Shown: one piece after another, positions 35,419-36,669 of the stretch
How positions within the stretch are numbered: position 1 is the stretch's first letter
Layout of the letters: each line of letters starts with the position of its first letter
Source: Actinomycetota bacterium
GTDB taxonomy: Bacteria > Actinomycetota > Humimicrobiia > Humimicrobiales > Humimicrobiaceae
Direction: 5' to 3'
NCBI GenBank assembly: GCA_023380915.1
Contig: JAMCSM010000150.1
Location: 3,790-40,458, forward strand
Length of the DNA stretch: 36,669 nucleotides
Program-made: the position numbers and the translations under genes
Notes under the pieces: model-generated
Told to the model about the DNA's origin: nothing
Database searches by the model: none
Seen by the model: only the letters and a program-made list of their open reading frames with translations

Positions 35419-36657
35419 TTACTCCCAAACAGGATATTGCTCTGGTGACTCACCTTGCCTGTCGACAACTACAGGTTGAGGCAGCGGTGCTTCTTTATCA
35501 ATTTTTAGAAGCTTGATATCAAACCACCACTCATCGCCAAAATCAAAAAGATAAAATATTTTTTGTCCCCTAAAAAGCCTGAGATCGGCAATGTTTACCT
35601 CGTCTGTAGTTTTGCCTTCTTCTTTAACCTCTGGACAATTTATTGGTTTTCCGGTATTACGTTTTCCGCCAATATAGAAGGTGTAGAGGTGATCATTATC
35701 AAAATCAAAAGCTTCCTGTATAGCCAGGTGCAGATCAGAAAGATAATGATAGTGCGATAAACTTATTTTTCTCCAAAGACCGCTATGCAGGCTAACTTTA
35801 AATGTGTAAACTCCACTCCTGTCAAATTCATCCTTATAAATTACTGTCTTTTTTACCTTTTCCTCAGGAAAAAATTCCTTAAATATATCAAATGGGCTCT
35901 TATCATTTTGAAGTTTAATCTTTTTTTTCATTTGCGAAAAAAAATAATCTTTATACCTATTATTCCAGACTGTTAAAGCATCAACGATAAGAAATCTACT
36001 TGCATAAATTCCAAACTCGTTTACAACAAAATCTTTTATTGAATCCTTATAAAATGCTTCTTTATCACAATTTAATTCATAATCTCCAAATCCGAAAAAA
36101 TTCAGGTGATACAAAAAAGCAGAATCTTTGGAGTTCAGCATATAAATATCAAAGTGATTATCTTTTACAACCCATTGAGACTTATGTGAATTGGCCAATA
36201 CGGCAAAAAATTTATAAAAATAATCTACACATAAAAACCCGCTAAATTTGGTGCTAAAATCATATTTTGTCCAGTATGTCTGCAGAAGAAATATATATTT
36301 TTCATAAAGGTTCAAACTCTTAAAACTTTCATTTGCTGAAGTTTCTACCAATATTGCTCTCCCCTTTTCAATTGCTTTTATATAAAGATTGCCTTCAAGG
36401 GCCAGAAAAAACATGAGATCTATTACCGGATATTGATACTGGGTATAATTTGGTTTACATACATTCTTCTTATGATAAAGTTTCTGATTTAACTTAAAGG
36501 AATCCTTTTTCCCAATTTCACCTCTTTTGTGATTCTGCACCCCAAGTGTACCACTTTTAACAAATTTTACGCACCACCTTTGTACCACTAAAACACAGTT
36601 TTTTGCAGAAGCATTGTACCACTTAAATAATGTTTTCTGCAGCAAGCTTTGTACCAC
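35419..36657 (-). CDS. Plasmid pRiA4b ORF-3-like protein, start uncertain and 5' end probably disrupted
   Basis: The C-terminal ~140 residues match the PRiA4_ORF3 fold: YTFKVSLHSGLWRKISLSH, then LHLAIQEAFDFDNDHLYTFY and FYLFDFGDEWWFDIKL. This domain is known from plasmid and transposon passenger genes; its function is unknown. The upstream part (from about FKLNQKLYH) resembles the helical N-terminal half of longer family members. The open frame runs to 36657, but its first ~45 codons lie in 34-bp tandem repeats whose period is not a multiple of three, so they are unlikely to be real coding sequence. The first internal ATG is at 36414 (residue 82), with a weak ribosome site. The 5' end may have been replaced by the repeats. 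Confidence 0.65.
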   Translation of the reverse strand: MVQSLLQKTLFKWYNASAKNCVLVVQRWCVKFVKSGTLGVQNHKRGEIGKKDSFKLNQKLYHKKNVCKPNYTQYQYPVIDLMFFLALEGNLYIKAIEKGRAILVETSANESFKSLNLYEKYIFLLQTYWTKYDFSTKFSGFLCVDYFYKFFAVLANSHKSQWVVKDNHFDIYMLNSKDSAFLYHLNFFGFGDYELNCDKEAFYKDSIKDFVVNEFGIYASRFLIVDALTVWNNRYKDYFFSQMKKKIKLQNDKSPFDIFKEFFPEEKVKKTVIYKDEFDRSGVYTFKVSLHSGLWRKISLSHYHYLSDLHLAIQEAFDFDNDHLYTFYIGGKRNTGKPINCPEVKEEGKTTDEVNIADLRLFRGQKIFYLFDFGDEWWFDIKLLKIDKEAPLPQPVVVDRQGESPEQYPVWE

Positions 36658-36658
36658 C
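36522..36658 (-). repeat. Tandem ~34-bp degenerate repeats reaching the window edge
   Basis: On the minus strand TGGTACA recurs at four points (plus-strand GTACCA at 36548, 36582, 36616 and 36651), with spacings of 34, 34 and 35 bp. Each unit continues with a GCTTSTGCA-like segment (CTGCA or GTGC at a fixed place) and an A-run, ending AAG. The two units nearest the edge are most alike. More units may lie beyond base 36669. Confidence 0.6.
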
Positions 36659-36669
36659 CAAAACTATAT

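Noticed and set aside
36522..36669. CRISPR array at the right edge
   Set aside because: Units are 34-35 bp in total and share only a short core plus weak similarity; there are no identical repeats separated by unique spacers and no cas gene.

Overview
The window is A+T-rich bacterial chromosome, almost all of it coded on the minus strand. Two conserved housekeeping blocks resemble those of Gram-positive-type bacteria: obgE-proB-proA-nadD-yqeK-LCP protein-rsfS-leuS, and comEA-comEC-holA with divergent rpsT and murJ-lepA. Folate C1 genes (folD, fhs) lie at the left end. The presence of fhs, the many lipoproteins, the LytR_C domains, TTG starts, and several first genes with no Shine-Dalgarno but a -10-like hexamer just before the ATG suggest an anaerobic, low-G+C Firmicutes-like or actinobacterial lineage. 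The sequence alone does not settle which. I found no tRNA, rRNA or CRISPR.

Layout, left to right: 1-2696 holds folD (3' end cut by the window) and fhs; fhs has its own promoter and a leader with two mutually exclusive hairpins. 2855-3385 is a lipoprotein. 3548-3708 is a G+C-rich, strongly self-complementary element that may be a structured RNA of unknown family. 3803-7188 is lepA and murJ. 7369-7641 is rpsT. 7703-11252 is holA, a short comEC without its metallo-beta-lactamase domain, and comEA. 11407-11887 is a DUF4258-DUF2283 pair. 12081-21213 is a carbon-uptake island: a WDG-repeat lipoprotein, two sugar-type ABC permeases, a solute-binding lipoprotein, a UroD-family protein, a LacI regulator, a phosphomannose-isomerase-like cupin and a second UroD-family protein. 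21564-21849 is a second DUF2283 copy with only the tail of its DUF4258 partner. 21877-22710 is a SIMPL-domain lipoprotein. 22765-32899 is the leuS to obgE block. 33004-36657 is accessory DNA: a short DUF6557-like gene, an AAA ATPase of the DUF4143 type, a decayed coding relic and a pRiA4b ORF-3-like gene whose 5' end runs into 34-bp tandem repeats.

The most interesting part is the island at about 11.6-21.8 kb. It sits between two housekeeping blocks and is bracketed by two directly repeated ~287-bp copies of the DUF2283 gene (about 95% identical by my alignment). It combines a LacI-controlled sugar-type importer with a PMI-like cupin and two different UroD/MtaA-type proteins, a family that includes zinc-dependent cobamide methyltransferases. 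A palindromic LacI-like operator lies between the -35 and -10 of the promoter for the first gene. My inference is a locus for taking up and dismantling a methylated or otherwise modified sugar or glycoside, with the methyl group possibly entering the folate or cobamide C1 pool. No corrinoid protein is in the window, so that role is unproved.

Other points worth attention: an LCP-family protein lacking the usual catalytic arginines, a probable leaderless-transcript pattern, and palindromic/direct-repeat operators in front of the AAA ATPase.
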